Shown here: in pieces, positions 1 through 8,315 of the stretch | How positions within the stretch are numbered: the stretch's first letter is position 1 | Layout of the letters: every line of letters starts with the position of its first letter | Origin: an uncultured bacterium | GTDB lineage: Bacteria > UBP6 > UBA1177 | Length of the DNA stretch: 38,979 nt | Direction of reading: 5' to 3' | Assembly: GCA_905233945.1 (NCBI GenBank) | Contig: CAJOFY010000015.1 | Location: 1 to 38,979, forward strand | Notes under the pieces: model-generated | What the model saw: only the letters and a program-made list of their open reading frames with translations | Database searches by the model: none | Told to the model about the DNA's origin: nothing | Program-made: the position numbers and the translations under genes

Positions 1-59
1 TGCATGTATTAAGCACGCCGCCAGCGTTCGTCCTGAGCCAGGATCAAACTCTCCAGTTA
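1..59 (-). rRNA. rrs: 16S ribosomal RNA, 5' end only (partial)
   Basis: Read on the minus strand, this is the conserved start of bacterial 16S rRNA: the AGAGTTTGATCCTGGCTCAG primer site (complement of 33-52), then GACGAACGCTGGCGGCGTGC and a TTAATACATGCA block. Position 52 matches E. coli position 8, so the mature 5' end should lie near 59. The rest of the rRNA operon runs off the left edge. The visible part is too short to place the organism. Confidence 0.97.
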
Positions 60-86
60 AATCCTTTTCTCATTTCTCAAAGGTCT

Positions 87-98
87 ATTTAAAGACCC
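87..98 (-). promoter_or_regulatory. boxA-like antitermination element in the rRNA leader
   Basis: The leader transcript contains GGGTCTTTAAAT about 28 nt before the 16S 5' end. It resembles the NusB/NusE boxA consensus (TGCTCTTTAACA) in its TCTTTAA core. It also forms one arm of a near-palindrome (82-97), so a processing or structural role is possible. Confidence 0.35.
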
Positions 99-165
99 AA
101 TTTTTCGCTGTGTGTCTCATTTCCTGCTGCTCAGTTTTCAATGACCTCTCAAAAAAGCGTCGCGT

Positions 166-194
166 ATCTTAGAGATTCCAAAACAAAAGTCAAA
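166..194 (-). promoter_or_regulatory. rRNA operon promoter
   Basis: On the minus strand, TTGACT (189-194) and TAAGAT (166-171) are separated by 17 nt and followed by a GC-rich discriminator (ACGCGACGC), as is usual for stable-RNA promoters. The predicted start near 158 would give a leader of about 100 nt before the 16S 5' end. The -10 matches consensus at only 4 of 6 positions; position and discriminator make the case. Confidence 0.6.
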
Positions 195-264
195 TTATTT
201 TTTTCATTTTTTTCACTTTTTTGCATAACTGCAAGATTTTATTGAGAAATTTTTTTTGTTTTTT

Positions 265-2595
265 TTACGATATGCGGAACCCGACCCTGCTTTTATCCGG
301 TTTTACGCAGACATTTTTCTCATCCTGTATCCTGCAGAGTTCACCGATTATAAACTCCGGCTCTATATCCGACCGTTTCATGAAACGCATTCTCTGCGCA
401 AGAACGCCGAAATCACCTGGTGTTACCGTACCGTACGCCGTCACTCTCTCCAGATCACGTTCTGAAAAAGTGTAACTTCCGAAATAGCGTTCCGTCATGC
501 AGCGTATCCCGTCGGCGGAGAGCGGCCTGAATTCGACAATTATGTGAAAACGGCGGTTCATCGCAGGATCCATGATTTTTTTAAGGTTGGTAGTGCAGAT
601 CATGATTCCGCTATATTCCTCCATCTGTGTCAAGAGCTCGTTGACCTGAGTTATCTCCCAGCTTTGATGCGCGTTTTCACGGTCTCTGAAGAAAGAATCC
701 GCCTCATCCAGCAGAAGTATGCTGCCGGTGCGCTCAGCCTCGTCGAAAGCGGACCTGATATTCTTTTCTGTTCCGCCCACCCACATGCTGAGAAGATCTG
801 ACGCGCGTTTCAGGAGGATTTTCTTTCCGAGTTTTTCCGCAATAAAGCGCGCGAACTCGGTCTTTCCAGTTCCGCTGAGCCCGTAGAAAAGCATTCTGAC
901 GCCGTTTTCCGGGGAACGTTTCGCCATGGAGGCCGCCTCGGCGTTGCCGATCATATCCACTATCCGCGCAGCATCCACCGACGTGTTTAAGGCCCTCATA
1001 TCGTAGGCTGCGTTGACATTTTCCCTCATTTTCGCTTTTCCGTGCAGCAGCAGCGAATTTTCCTTGAGGATCCTCTCGACATAGCCGATCAGCATGTCAG
1101 GTTCCGCACTGCCGAGACTTTTTACCGTTCCGACCACATTGTCGACAGAAGATCCGGTGATGTTGTATTTCTCGACAAGTCCCAGAATTTCAGACTCGAC
1201 CGCTTTGTCAATGTCGAGACCGGCAAGTTTTGAAGCGGCGATGCTCCTGAGCTGCTCCCTCGGCATTTCATCGAATTTCAGCGAGAAATTGAACCGGCGC
1301 TTTGTTGATATGTCGATCTGCGAAGTGTAGTTCACGATCCACACGACCTTGTTACGGTTGTTCTCGAGCATTTTGTTGACAACTCCTTTGGATCGCGAAG
1401 GAAGCTCTGTGCCGAAAAACGACATAGCCGTTGTCTCAAGAAGAGTGTCGGCCTCATCCACAATTATCACCGAATCCGGATGTCCGACAGCAAGAAGGAG
1501 ATTCAGCCTGCAGAGCACGGTCCCCTCTTTTCTCCCTTCAGCCTCCGCCTCGTTTTTGAAAAGAAGCGCCTTCAGCCCTGAGGCTTTTACAAGCGATTTG
1601 ACATATTCTGTTTTGCCGCTGCCGGGCTTGCCGTAAAGCAGAACTGAAAAATTCCCCTCTCCGGCAAGCATTTTCCTGACAATGGCATCTGACTCCCTCT
1701 CTACATTGAATGAATCCGGTGCATACGCTGCCGAGCAGTCCCATTCCCTGACAAGATCGGTGAAGAATTCGTCCAGGTTCCGCATTGATATGCTCGAGAC
1801 CGCATCATCCTCTATTTCGCCGTTTTCGTCTATGAAACCGAACAACGAGAGCGTGCCGTTCCTGCTGACAAGCGAAGTGTACTCCCTGGAACCGATACCG
1901 AGCACCTTCTTGGTAAAAGCATCGTCCGGACCGCAGCGGAAAATATCGTCAACAAGTCCTTTCAGACCGGGCAGAGTTTTGCAGCGATACAGAAACGAAA
2001 TATATTTGCGTTCCAGTGCGCTTAACGGCAGCGATTCCGAAAGAAAAGCGGTATAGGAGTCGTCATCGAGAGCCTTTTCGATGCGGGAAGGCACTTTTTC
2101 AAGAAGCCTGAAACTTCTGCACGGCGCCTTTTTAATAAGGAACGAGGCGACAAGACGCGAAAAGAAACGTTCATCATGGTCGGCAAGCCAGCAGCAGCGG
2201 AAAAGGTTCACAATGTCTTCGTTCAGAGAGATGTCGCAGCTCATATTGCGGTCGACATCGTGATCTTCCTTATATATATATTGGATTTTAGAGTCGCAGA
2301 AACAATATTCCTGCTCCTTTTCACCGGCAACCGGATTCAACTTTTTCTTTTTCACAGCCGAAAGGACCCTCTCTTTAAGGAACCTGCCGGCCTCATCGGC
2401 TCTCCCGAACAACTTCGACAGCCTGAAAAAAAGTGTAATCATACTGCCGGACGGATAGTTTCTGACATACATTTCCGACGCGCAGTACAGACAGTAAGCC
2501 GCGAAACAGCTGTCATCAACCGACAGGTTTTTAAAATCCGTGCCTTTGTCCGATGTGCCGCCCAGCTTCATTCCCCTTCTCCGTCTCCCAGCCAT
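265..2595 (-). CDS. tandem AAA-domain ATPase
   Basis: This 776-residue protein has two AAA modules. Module 1 has Walker A GKPGSGKT (about 322-329) and Walker B VIIVDEAD (376-383). Module 2 has Walker A GLSGTGKT (572-579), Walker B ILLLDEAD (626-633), a CTTN sensor-1-like stretch and an NRRF putative arginine finger. Both modules look catalytically complete, so it is probably an ATP-driven remodelling or unfolding machine in the cytosol. Residues 1-300 match no domain I recognise and contain several Cys. No protease domain or ClpP-binding loop is apparent. The start at 2595 is chosen over an upstream ATG at 2655 because a GGAGGTG ribosome-binding site precedes it. The gene reads toward the rRNA promoter with no clear terminator between. 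Substrate and pathway are unknown. Confidence 0.85.
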   Translation of the reverse strand: MAGRRRRGMKLGGTSDKGTDFKNLSVDDSCFAAYCLYCASEMYVRNYPSGSMITLFFRLSKLFGRADEAGRFLKERVLSAVKKKKLNPVAGEKEQEYCFCDSKIQYIYKEDHDVDRNMSCDISLNEDIVNLFRCCWLADHDERFFSRLVASFLIKKAPCRSFRLLEKVPSRIEKALDDDSYTAFLSESLPLSALERKYISFLYRCKTLPGLKGLVDDIFRCGPDDAFTKKVLGIGSREYTSLVSRNGTLSLFGFIDENGEIEDDAVSSISMRNLDEFFTDLVREWDCSAAYAPDSFNVERESDAIVRKMLAGEGNFSVLLYGKPGSGKTEYVKSLVKASGLKALLFKNEAEAEGRKEGTVLCRLNLLLAVGHPDSVIIVDEADTLLETTAMSFFGTELPSRSKGVVNKMLENNRNKVVWIVNYTSQIDISTKRRFNFSLKFDEMPREQLRSIAASKLAGLDIDKAVESEILGLVEKYNITGSSVDNVVGTVKSLGSAEPDMLIGYVERILKENSLLLHGKAKMRENVNAAYDMRALNTSVDAARIVDMIGNAEAASMAKRSPENGVRMLFYGLSGTGKTEFARFIAEKLGKKILLKRASDLLSMWVGGTEKNIRSAFDEAERTGSILLLDEADSFFRDRENAHQSWEITQVNELLTQMEEYSGIMICTTNLKKIMDPAMNRRFHIIVEFRPLSADGIRCMTERYFGSYTFSERDLERVTAYGTVTPGDFGVLAQRMRFMKRSDIEPEFIIGELCRIQDEKNVCVKPDKSRVGFRIS

Positions 2596-2831
2596 AAAAC
2601 ACCTCCGTTCCGTATTCTTTATATTATTTTTCGACTTTCCGGAAACAGCGCACAACTATTGGATTTCACAATGTTTTTTGACGCTCAGTTTTTCCGGAGC
2701 GTTTATTTTTTCAAAGCGACGGCATTATATGCTATTCCGATTTTAAAAGCAAGTATTTTCGGAATTTTTTTTTGCTTTTTTCGACACATTTCCTAAAAAT
2801 GCCGCGGTTTGTTTTTTTTATGAGGAATAAA

Positions 2832-3404
2832 ATGGCGAAAAACACGATAATTTCAGAAAAACAGGTCGCTGACATGCGGGTTTTCACGGTGTCGGAAGTC
2901 GAGCTCGACAAGTCGGGAAGGCACGTTCACCATTCGGTCGTCAGATTCTGCGGAACAGCTTCGGTGCTGGCGATAACGAAAGAAGGGAATATCCTTCTCG
3001 AAAAACAGTACAGAACCCCTATCGACCGCTGGATTTATGAGATTCCAGCAGGAAAAATCGACAAGGGCGAAGATCCGACGCACTGCATAATCAGAGAACT
3101 CGAGGAAGAGACAGGCTACCGCCCGATAAAGATCGTAAAAAGCTTTGAAGCCTACACCTCGTGCGGATGCAGCGACGAATACATGCACTACTTCACAGCA
3201 GTCGTCGAGAAAATCCCCGAAGGCGAGCGGAAACTTTTTCCCGAAATCGACGAAGATCTTGAGATAATCGAGGTTTCTCGTGACACAGCCGAAAAAATGA
3301 TTGCCGAAAAACAGATCGTCGATGCCAAGTCAATAATGCTCCTTACAGCTCTGAAAGCGGGTACGACAGGAATTGAAGAGTACATTTCAGACAAAACAGA
3401 CTGA
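2832..3404 (+). CDS. Nudix hydrolase, ADP-ribose pyrophosphatase type
   Basis: A cytosolic hydrolase of 190 residues, probably cleaving ADP-ribose or a related nucleoside diphosphate sugar to AMP and a sugar phosphate. The Nudix box is complete: G74, E80, then R88-E89-L90-x-E92-E93-x-G95, supplying the metal-binding glutamates. The upstream IPAG motif and length (about 180-210) fit the NudF/YqkG ADP-ribose group. The start at 2832 follows GAGGAATAAA; the frame is open further upstream, but those codons lack a ribosome-binding site. It is divergent from the AAA ATPase gene and followed by the separate S1 promoter. Exact substrate cannot be read from sequence. Confidence 0.88.
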   Translation: MAKNTIISEKQVADMRVFTVSEVELDKSGRHVHHSVVRFCGTASVLAITKEGNILLEKQYRTPIDRWIYEIPAGKIDKGEDPTHCIIRELEEETGYRPIKIVKSFEAYTSCGCSDEYMHYFTAVVEKIPEGERKLFPEIDEDLEIIEVSRDTAEKMIAEKQIVDAKSIMLLTALKAGTTGIEEYISDKTD

Positions 3405-3425
3405 ATACTACAATCTTATTTTTTA

Positions 3426-3453
3426 TTGACAAAAAGTAACTTATTCTTATAAT
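3426..3453 (+). promoter_or_regulatory. rpsA promoter (consensus sigma-70 type)
   Basis: A perfect TTGACA (3426-3431) and a perfect TATAAT (3448-3453) are separated by 16 nt. The start site would be about 50 nt before rpsA, whose ribosome-binding site AAAGGAGGT lies at 3495-3503. This is the strongest-looking promoter in the window, as expected for a ribosomal protein gene. Confidence 0.85.
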
Positions 3454-3511
3454 ACCGCCCGCACTTTGCCGTATAAGCGGCGGTGACGAAAAACAAAGGA
3501 GGTATTTTCGT

Positions 3512-5176
3512 ATGTCACAGGAAAATTTTGAAGAGCTGCTTGAAGGTTATCTTCCGAAGAAAGAAGAAATCTCTAGCGAAGAAATCCGCAAAGGTATCGT
3601 TCGCGCCATCAGAAAGGATGTAATCATCGTTGATGTCGGCCTGAAGAGCGACGGCGTTATTTCGGCAAGCGAATTCACGCCGGAAGAAATTGCGAATCTT
3701 AAAGTCAACGACGAGATCGAAGTCGTTGTCGAAAACTGGGACGGTGACAGAGGCATGTCGCTTTCCAAAGAAAAGGCTTCCAAGCTCAAAGTCTGGGAAG
3801 TTGTTGAAAAAGCGTTCCAGGACGGCACTCTCGTCAACGGAACAATCGTTGCAAAAGTCAACGGCGGTCTTGCTGTTGATATCGGCGTAAAGGCATTCCT
3901 TCCCAATTCGCAGGTTGCTTTGAGACCGATCAAAAACGTCGATGACCTCATCGGCAAAACCTATGATTTCAAAGTCATCAAATTCGACAAGAAGAAAGGC
4001 AACATCGTCATTTCGAGAAGAGACCTTCTTGAGAAAGAAAGAGAAATTCTCAAGACCACGACTCTCGAGAAACTTCAGGAAGGCGCTATCGTCAAAGGTC
4101 TTGTCAAGAACATCACCTACTACGGCGTTTTCGTTGACTTGGGCGGTATCGACGGTCTTCTTCACATCACCGATATGTCATGGGGCAGAGTAAACCATCC
4201 GTCCGAAATGTTCAAAATCGGCGACGAAGTCGATGTCAAAGTCCTCAAATATGACAAAGACTCCGAAAGAGTCAGCCTCGGCGTAAAACAGATCACGGAC
4301 GATCCGTGGATCCACGCGACTGAAAAATACGCAGCCGGCAAAACGGTCAAAGGCGTTGTCGTTTCTCTTGAAGACTACGGCGCTTTCGTCGAACTCGAAA
4401 AAGGCGTTGAAGGTCTCATCCACATTTCCGAAATGTCCTGGACGAGAAGGATCAAACACCCTGGCAAAATGGTTGCTATCGGCGACGAAGTCGAAGTCAA
4501 GATCCTTGAAATCGACGTCGAGAACAGAAGAATCTCCCTCGGCATGAAACAGATCGAGCCGAATCCCTGGGAACTTCTCAAAGACAAATATCCGGTAGGA
4601 ACGATCGTTAAGGGAACAATCCGCAACATCACCGATTTCGGTCTTTTCGTAGGTGTTGAAGAGGGTATCGATGGTCTCGTAAGAACCAGCGATATTACCT
4701 GGGACAGAAAACTGAAACACCCGTCGGAATACTACAAGAAAGGCGATGAAATCGAAGCTGTCGTTCTCAATATCGACTCCGAGAAACAGAGATTCTCTCT
4801 CGGCATCAAACAGCTTACCGAAGATCCTTGGAAAATCTTCAAAGATCAGCACAACGTAGGCGACAAAATTGAAGTCGAAGTCGTAAAAGTAGCTGAATTC
4901 GGCGTTTTCGTAAAAGTTTTCGACACGATCGAAGGTCTTGTCCACAAAACCGAGTTCGAAGACAACAAAGAATACCAGCCAGGCGACAAACTCGAAGTCA
5001 TCATCAAGTCGATCTCCGACACTGACAGAAAGGTTTCCCTCAGCATCAAAGCTGTAAGCGACGAAGAAAACCAGAAGATCGTCGAAGAAGCTGAAGCTGT
5101 TACGGAAAAAGTTCCGGAGAAACTCGGCTCGATGGCAGACGCTTTCAAAAAAGCTGAGGAAAAAGCAGAGGAATAA
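3512..5176 (+). CDS. rpsA: 30S ribosomal protein S1
   Basis: This 554-residue protein has six S1 RNA-binding repeats at about 26-88, 105-170, 191-259, 276-346, 363-434 and 450-514. Both length and repeat number match proteobacterial S1 (E. coli 557). The four central and C-terminal repeats carry the typical GxFV core and the G(I/V)(D/E)GL motif; the first two are more diverged, as in other S1 proteins where they anchor to the ribosome through S2. S1 helps load mRNA onto the 30S subunit. The gene is monocistronic, with its own consensus promoter and a strong terminator. The last 40 residues are a charged Glu/Lys tail. Short-chain codon choice is highly biased, consistent with high expression. 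Confidence 0.97.
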   Translation: MSQENFEELLEGYLPKKEEISSEEIRKGIVRAIRKDVIIVDVGLKSDGVISASEFTPEEIANLKVNDEIEVVVENWDGDRGMSLSKEKASKLKVWEVVEKAFQDGTLVNGTIVAKVNGGLAVDIGVKAFLPNSQVALRPIKNVDDLIGKTYDFKVIKFDKKKGNIVISRRDLLEKEREILKTTTLEKLQEGAIVKGLVKNITYYGVFVDLGGIDGLLHITDMSWGRVNHPSEMFKIGDEVDVKVLKYDKDSERVSLGVKQITDDPWIHATEKYAAGKTVKGVVVSLEDYGAFVELEKGVEGLIHISEMSWTRRIKHPGKMVAIGDEVEVKILEIDVENRRISLGMKQIEPNPWELLKDKYPVGTIVKGTIRNITDFGLFVGVEEGIDGLVRTSDITWDRKLKHPSEYYKKGDEIEAVVLNIDSEKQRFSLGIKQLTEDPWKIFKDQHNVGDKIEVEVVKVAEFGVFVKVFDTIEGLVHKTEFEDNKEYQPGDKLEVIIKSISDTDRKVSLSIKAVSDEENQKIVEEAEAVTEKVPEKLGSMADAFKKAEEKAEE

Positions 5177-5197
5177 CGCTTTCCAGCATGATTTTAC

Positions 5198-5223
5198 GGG
5201 GCACTTCGGTGCCCCTTTTTTTT
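5198..5223 (+). terminator. intrinsic terminator of rpsA
   Basis: GGGGCAC (5198-5204), tetraloop TTCG and GTGCCCC (5209-5215) form a perfect 7-bp stem with a stable UUCG loop, followed by eight T residues. It lies about 20 nt past the rpsA stop and ends that transcript before mtaB. Confidence 0.95.
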
Positions 5224-5237
5224 ATCCGGAGTCAAAA

Positions 5238-6458
5238 ATGGATCCTTTCCAGAAGCCGCTGAAAGTTGCCTTCTACACTTTCGGATGCAAGGTGAACCTT
5301 TTCGAGAGCGACCAGTTGAGAAAATCGCTCTCAGGCATCGAAATCGTAAGCTGCGACGATGAAGCAGACATTTTTGTGATAAACAGCTGCGCCGTAACCG
5401 CGACCGCCGAAAGCCAGGCGAGAAACATGGTGAGACGCCTTTCAAAACGCGGCAGAGTGATTCTCACAGGCTGCTATGCAAGAAAAATAAAGGGGGAAAT
5501 CAGCTTCGAGAACACCGAAATCGTTCCCGACATTTCCGAAGTCGCAGAAATATTGGGCTCGCACCTGAAATACGACGCCTTTTTCACGAGGAGCCGCCCT
5601 TTCATTAAGATCCAGAGCGGCTGTGACCAGTTCTGCGCATACTGCATAATCCCCTATCTCAGAGGGCCGCTGAAGAGTGTTCCGCTGCATGAAATCAGGG
5701 CTCTGATGCAGAAAATCGCGGATGAAAATTTCAAAGAAGTCGTACTCACCGGGATCCACATAGGAAAATACGGAAAAGATCTGAGCGACGGCTCGACTCT
5801 TGCCGATGTCGTCAAGGCCGGATACGAAACTGTCGGACGAGTCCGCATGGGTTCGCTTGAATCGCCTGAAATCGACGAAAGGCTTTTCGAATACGCGAAA
5901 AACGGAATGATCCTTCCGCACTGGCACATTCCGCTCCAAAGCGGCTGCGACAAAACTCTGCACGACATGAGGCGGCCTTACAAAACGGATGATTTTAAGC
6001 GCTCGATCGACAAAGTTATCGGCAATTGCAAAGAGTTTCCCGCTTTCGGCACGGATGTCATAACCGGTTTTCCCGGCGAAACAGATTCGGATTTCGCCGA
6101 AACGGCAAAATTCATAGAGTCGCTTCCTTTTGCATACGGCCACGTCTTCCCCTTCTCCGCCCGTCCCGGAACTCCGGCAGAGAAAATGGAGAAGGAAAAC
6201 CCGGTTCCGAAACAGGTGAAAAAAGAGCGCGCCGCAATACTCCGCGATATTTTTCAGGCAAAAAAAGAGGCTTTCCAGAAGTCGCTCGAAGGCTCGACTG
6301 ACGAAGTAATAATCGAAGAAAAAATCGATGAAGCCGTTTTTGCCGCAACATCGTCAAAATATCAAACTGTGAATGTACGCGGCAGTTTCAAGCCGAGAGA
6401 ACTTGTAAAAGTCAGACTTTCTTTTGAAAAAGGACGGCTTTCCGGCACAGAATGCTGA
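5238..6458 (+). CDS. mtaB: tRNA t6A37 methylthiotransferase MtaB
   Basis: A 406-residue radical-SAM enzyme that adds a methylthio group to t6A37 of ANN-decoding tRNAs. The N-terminal UPF0004 domain has three cluster-binding Cys in the expected contexts: TFGC17KVN, INSC51AVT and LTGC85YA. The radical SAM cluster motif CxxxCxxC lies in SGCDQFCAYC, followed by IPYLRG as in the MtaB branch. The FGCKVN signature favours MtaB over MiaB or RimO. The C-terminal TRAM-like tail is short. A GGAG site precedes the ATG at 5238. The gene sits between the rpsA terminator and the pil promoter; I see no clear promoter of its own, so it may depend on read-through past the terminator or on a weak promoter. Confidence 0.93.
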   Translation: MDPFQKPLKVAFYTFGCKVNLFESDQLRKSLSGIEIVSCDDEADIFVINSCAVTATAESQARNMVRRLSKRGRVILTGCYARKIKGEISFENTEIVPDISEVAEILGSHLKYDAFFTRSRPFIKIQSGCDQFCAYCIIPYLRGPLKSVPLHEIRALMQKIADENFKEVVLTGIHIGKYGKDLSDGSTLADVVKAGYETVGRVRMGSLESPEIDERLFEYAKNGMILPHWHIPLQSGCDKTLHDMRRPYKTDDFKRSIDKVIGNCKEFPAFGTDVITGFPGETDSDFAETAKFIESLPFAYGHVFPFSARPGTPAEKMEKENPVPKQVKKERAAILRDIFQAKKEAFQKSLEGSTDEVIIEEKIDEAVFAATSSKYQTVNVRGSFKPRELVKVRLSFEKGRLSGTEC

Positions 6459-6495
6459 AAAATTGATTGAATTTCACAAAAATGCACGCCATTTC

Positions 6496-6523
6496 TTGAC
6501 GTTATAAATTATAAAAATATAAT
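6496..6523 (+). promoter_or_regulatory. pil operon promoter
   Basis: TTGACG (6496-6501) and TATAAT (6518-6523) are separated by 16 nt, upstream of pilB. The spacing equals that of the rpsA promoter. It is of housekeeping type; no -24/-12 sigma-54 motif is evident here although the operon encodes a PilR-type activator. Confidence 0.75.
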
Positions 6524-6560
6524 GCCGCCGTTGAATTGCTAACCGCTTGTGGAGTCGCTT

Positions 6561-8306
6561 TTGAACAACCGACAGTTAACAGGAATGCTGATAAAGAGAG
6601 GAATCATCTCTCTTCCGGAACTCAAATCGCTTGAAGAACTTTCGATCGAATCAGGCGAAAGTATAAAAGATATCCTCTTTAAGGAAAACCGGCTCGACGA
6701 AAATCAGCTCGTCGACATTCTCAGCGAACAGTACAATGTTCCTAAAATTGATCTTTCGGAGCTTGAAATCCAGCCCGAAGTCATTGCCCTGCTTAACGAG
6801 CAGATTGTTACGCGTTACAATGTCATTCCGATTTCGAGAATCGGAAACACGCTCACAGTCGCTATGGCAGACCCTTCGAACATGAACGCGCAGGACGACA
6901 TCAAGTTCCTGACAGACTACAATGTCGAAGTCGTCATCGCGTCGGCAACCGACATTGAAGAGGCGATCAAGAAATATTACGGCGAACAGGCTAAAAAGGA
7001 CGATAAGAAATACGGCGACATCAGCTTCGACATGGAAACGCTCCTGAACGAAGCCGACAATGTCGAGCTCTCGACCGAAAGTTTTGATGAAAGCACTTCC
7101 CTTGAGGATATGATCAGAAACTCCGAGGAAGCTCCTGTCATCCGTTTCGTCAACATGGTCCTCCTTGACGCAATCAAGAAGAAAGCGTCCGATATTCACG
7201 TCGAGCCTTACGAAAAAAGCTTCAGAATCCGTCTCAGAATGGATGGTGTCCTTTACGATGTCGTTCATCCGCCGAGAAGCACGATGGATGCTATCGTCGC
7301 AAGACTCAAGGTCATGGCAAACCTCGATATCGCGGAAAAACGTATTCCTCAGGACGGTCGTATCAAAATCAAGATCGGCCAGGGCGAGGATATGGACTTC
7401 CGAGTTTCGGTTTGCCCCGTAATTTTCGGCGAAAAAGTCGTTCTCCGACTCCTCGACAAGAGCAACCTTCAGCTCGATATGACCAAGCTCGGCTTCTTCC
7501 CCGACCAGCTCGAAATTTTCAAAGAAGCGATATACAAACCTTACGGAATGATGCTCGTTACCGGACCTACCGGTTCCGGAAAAACGACGACCCTTTACTC
7601 CGCGCTTTCCGACCTCAACAAAACAGATGTCAACATTTCGACGGCTGAAGACCCGGTCGAGTTCAACCTTGAAGGTATCAACCAGGTTGCGATCCGAGAG
7701 CAGGTAGGTCTTACCTTCGCTTCGGCGCTCCGTTCTTTCCTTCGTCAGGACCCCGACATCATGATGGTCGGTGAAATCCGTGACTTTGAAACTGCCGACA
7801 TCGCGGTAAAAGCGGCTATCACGGGTCACATGGTTCTTAGTACGCTTCACACGAACGACGCGCCTTCGACCATCACCCGTCTTATCAACATGGGTGTTGA
7901 AAGTTTCCTTGTCACATCTTCAGTCAACTGCATCATGGCTCAGCGTCTCGGCAGAAAAATCTGCTACAACTGCAAAGAACCGGTAGATATTCCGAAATCA
8001 GAGCTTCTGAAACTCGGAATCAAGGAGGAGCAGATTAAGGACGGCTACCAGATTTACCAGGGAAAAGGCTGCGAAGTGTGCAACGGAACGGGCTACAAAG
8101 GCCGTATCGCATTCTACGAAGTAATGAAAATGACCGACCCGATAAAAGACGCCATTCTTAACGGCGCAAGCTCGATGGAACTCAAGGAACTCGCTATAAA
8201 ACTCGGAATGAAAACCATGAGAATGAGCGCAAACCTGAGACTTCTCGAAGGAACAACAAGTATAGCCGAGGTTTTGAGAAACACGGCTCCCGATGAAAAC
8301 GCATAG
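6561..8306 (+). CDS. pilB: type IV pilus extension ATPase PilB
   Basis: PilB is the hexameric cytoplasmic motor that powers pilus extension. The N-terminal MshEN/GspE_N domain (about 1-150) is followed by the secretion ATPase core: Walker A GPTGSGKT (about 335-342), Walker B region QDPDIMMVGEIRD (about 397-408), a His box STLHTND, and a tetracysteine zinc site (CYNC near 467, CEVC near 503). The zinc site is typical of PilB/GspE and absent from PilT. The start is unusual. A GTG at 6549 opens the frame but has no ribosome-binding site, while TTG at 6561 sits 6 nt after GGAG, giving 581 residues; I prefer the TTG. First gene of pilBTCSR. Confidence 0.95.
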   Translation: MNNRQLTGMLIKRGIISLPELKSLEELSIESGESIKDILFKENRLDENQLVDILSEQYNVPKIDLSELEIQPEVIALLNEQIVTRYNVIPISRIGNTLTVAMADPSNMNAQDDIKFLTDYNVEVVIASATDIEEAIKKYYGEQAKKDDKKYGDISFDMETLLNEADNVELSTESFDESTSLEDMIRNSEEAPVIRFVNMVLLDAIKKKASDIHVEPYEKSFRIRLRMDGVLYDVVHPPRSTMDAIVARLKVMANLDIAEKRIPQDGRIKIKIGQGEDMDFRVSVCPVIFGEKVVLRLLDKSNLQLDMTKLGFFPDQLEIFKEAIYKPYGMMLVTGPTGSGKTTTLYSALSDLNKTDVNISTAEDPVEFNLEGINQVAIREQVGLTFASALRSFLRQDPDIMMVGEIRDFETADIAVKAAITGHMVLSTLHTNDAPSTITRLINMGVESFLVTSSVNCIMAQRLGRKICYNCKEPVDIPKSELLKLGIKEEQIKDGYQIYQGKGCEVCNGTGYKGRIAFYEVMKMTDPIKDAILNGASSMELKELAIKLGMKTMRMSANLRLLEGTTSIAEVLRNTAPDENA

Positions 8307-8315
8307 AGGTAAAAA

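Noticed and set aside
2681-2702. Hairpin ACGCTC/GAGCGT followed by a T-run in the gap before the Nudix gene
   Set aside because: The stem is 6 bp with a 10-nt loop, and no plus-strand gene ends upstream, so calling it a terminator is not supported.
6651-7850. 399-codon antisense open frame inside pilB
   Set aside because: It is a shadow of the biased codon use of pilB, with no ribosome-binding site and no recognisable protein features. The same applies to long antisense frames in rpsA (4178-4945), mtaB (5442-6143) and iorA (19010-20149).
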